Part shown: positions 40,223-40,496 of the stretch, in pieces | Layout: every line of letters begins with the position of its first letter | How positions within the stretch are numbered: position 1 is the stretch's first letter | DNA from: UBA724 sp964229545 | Lineage (GTDB): Bacteria; Bacteroidota; Bacteroidia; Flavobacteriales; Flavobacteriaceae | NCBI GenBank assembly: GCA_964229545.1 | Contig: CAXRDP010000030.1 | Location: 1-40,496 of the forward strand | Direction: 5' to 3' | Length of the DNA: 40,496 nt | Program-made: the position numbers and the translations under genes | The notes under the pieces: generated by a model | Told to the model about the DNA's origin: nothing | What the model saw: only the letters and a program-made list of their open reading frames with translations | Database searches by the model: none

Positions 40223-40496
40223 TCTTTTTTAGATTATTCGTTAGATCGTAAATTGAAGCAAATTTCTTGACTTTGGGGTGAGAATTTTCATCAATAAATT
40301 GGGTCTGATAACCCGTTACCCAAAATTCCGATCCTTCTTTGGTGAGTACTTCTTTAGAAAAATGCTCTAGATAACTATTTATTTGGTCCTGGTTGGGCTC
40401 AATAGTAAAACTTGACACAAAACATAAATGTCCCTCTTGGTCTAACAAATTCGAAAGGCTTTCAGTAGGAACCGATTGTCCAAGAAATATGGTTTT
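40215..40496 (-). CDS. MerR-family regulator with B12-binding-like C-terminal domain (LitR/CarH-like), partial
   Basis: The frame is open to the right edge, so only the last 93 residues are visible and the DNA-binding domain is outside. The segment TIFLGQSVPTESLSNL, the strand HLCFVSSFTIEP and the end EFWVTGYQTQFIDENSHPKV match the last third of the cobalamin-binding domain found in flavobacterial MerR regulators placed beside crt genes. CarH/LitR proteins use adenosylcobalamin as a light sensor and repress carotenoid and photolyase genes in the dark. The cobalamin-ligand histidine region is not in the window, so B12 binding cannot be verified here. Confidence 0.7.
   Translation of the reverse strand, partial: KTIFLGQSVPTESLSNLLDQEGHLCFVSSFTIEPNQDQINSYLEHFSKEVLTKEGSEFWVTGYQTQFIDENSHPKVKKFASIYDLTNNLKKIV

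Noticed and set aside
1..40496. CRISPR arrays, insertion sequences or toxin-antitoxin pairs
   Set aside because: No regularly spaced repeats, transposase motifs or flanking duplications, and no small paired genes with toxin signatures were found.

Overview
The window looks like a chromosomal segment of a marine-type member of the Bacteroidota, most likely Flavobacteriia. The evidence is the gene families present (DUF4252, DUF4290, DUF2911, TIGR03643, DUF6580, START-like), exact Bacteroidota-type promoter elements (TTG, 17-20 nt, TAnnTTTG), almost no Shine-Dalgarno sequences, and lipoproteins with acidic residues after the lipobox. I see no insertion sequence, prophage, CRISPR array or plasmid gene. 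Nearly every base belongs to a tightly packed gene, and the only gene-free stretch above 300 bases (840-1151) holds a promoter and a cobalamin riboswitch.

Layout. 1-348 is the end of rmuC. 345-2987 is a vitamin B12 locus: a DUF6580 membrane protein, then a cobalamin riboswitch and a BtuB-like TonB-dependent receptor in the opposite direction. 2938-6469 holds an S41 protease lipoprotein divergent from a sigma factor, a small membrane protein (putative anti-sigma) and two DUF4252 proteins. 6466-9735 carries purB, a carboxypeptidase-regulatory-like protein, rdgB and rlmH on the minus strand. 9860-15934 is yihY-priA, the rpsF-rpsR-rplI ribosomal operon with an intrinsic terminator, and hisS. 15951-17507 has a small HTH regulator, galE and a CAU tRNA. 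17624-25117 has START-like and class IV aminotransferase genes, the minus-strand run NTPase-recQ-fmt-yqgE, and DUF493-DUF4290-murA. 25104-31259 is a light-damage cluster. 31323-38857 is mostly housekeeping: a NIP-like aquaporin, DUF2911, a lipoprotein, maf, kdsC, DUF2520, ndk, dciA, recF, a TPR protein and ribH. 38859-40496 carries carotenoid genes and a cut-off MerR/B12-type regulator.

The most coherent theme is light and B12. The cluster at 25553-31259 encodes three different members of the photolyase/cryptochrome superfamily (CPD photolyase, cry-DASH, iron-sulfur bacterial photolyase) with a DUF2805/TIGR03643 protein, an atypical SDR and an SRPBCC protein. The right edge has crtB and crtZ behind what reads as the C-terminus of a cobalamin-binding MerR photoreceptor (LitR/CarH-like). 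The left edge has a riboswitch-controlled B12 receptor, and ribH supplies flavin precursor. The families are well supported; that they form one regulon is my inference. No single gene here is clearly of an unknown kind. The less usual observations are the Tyr-to-Val SDR, Asp in place of the fosfomycin-target Cys in MurA, the NIP-type aquaporin filter, very short predicted mRNA leaders, and convergent genes that share a TTAA as both stop codons.
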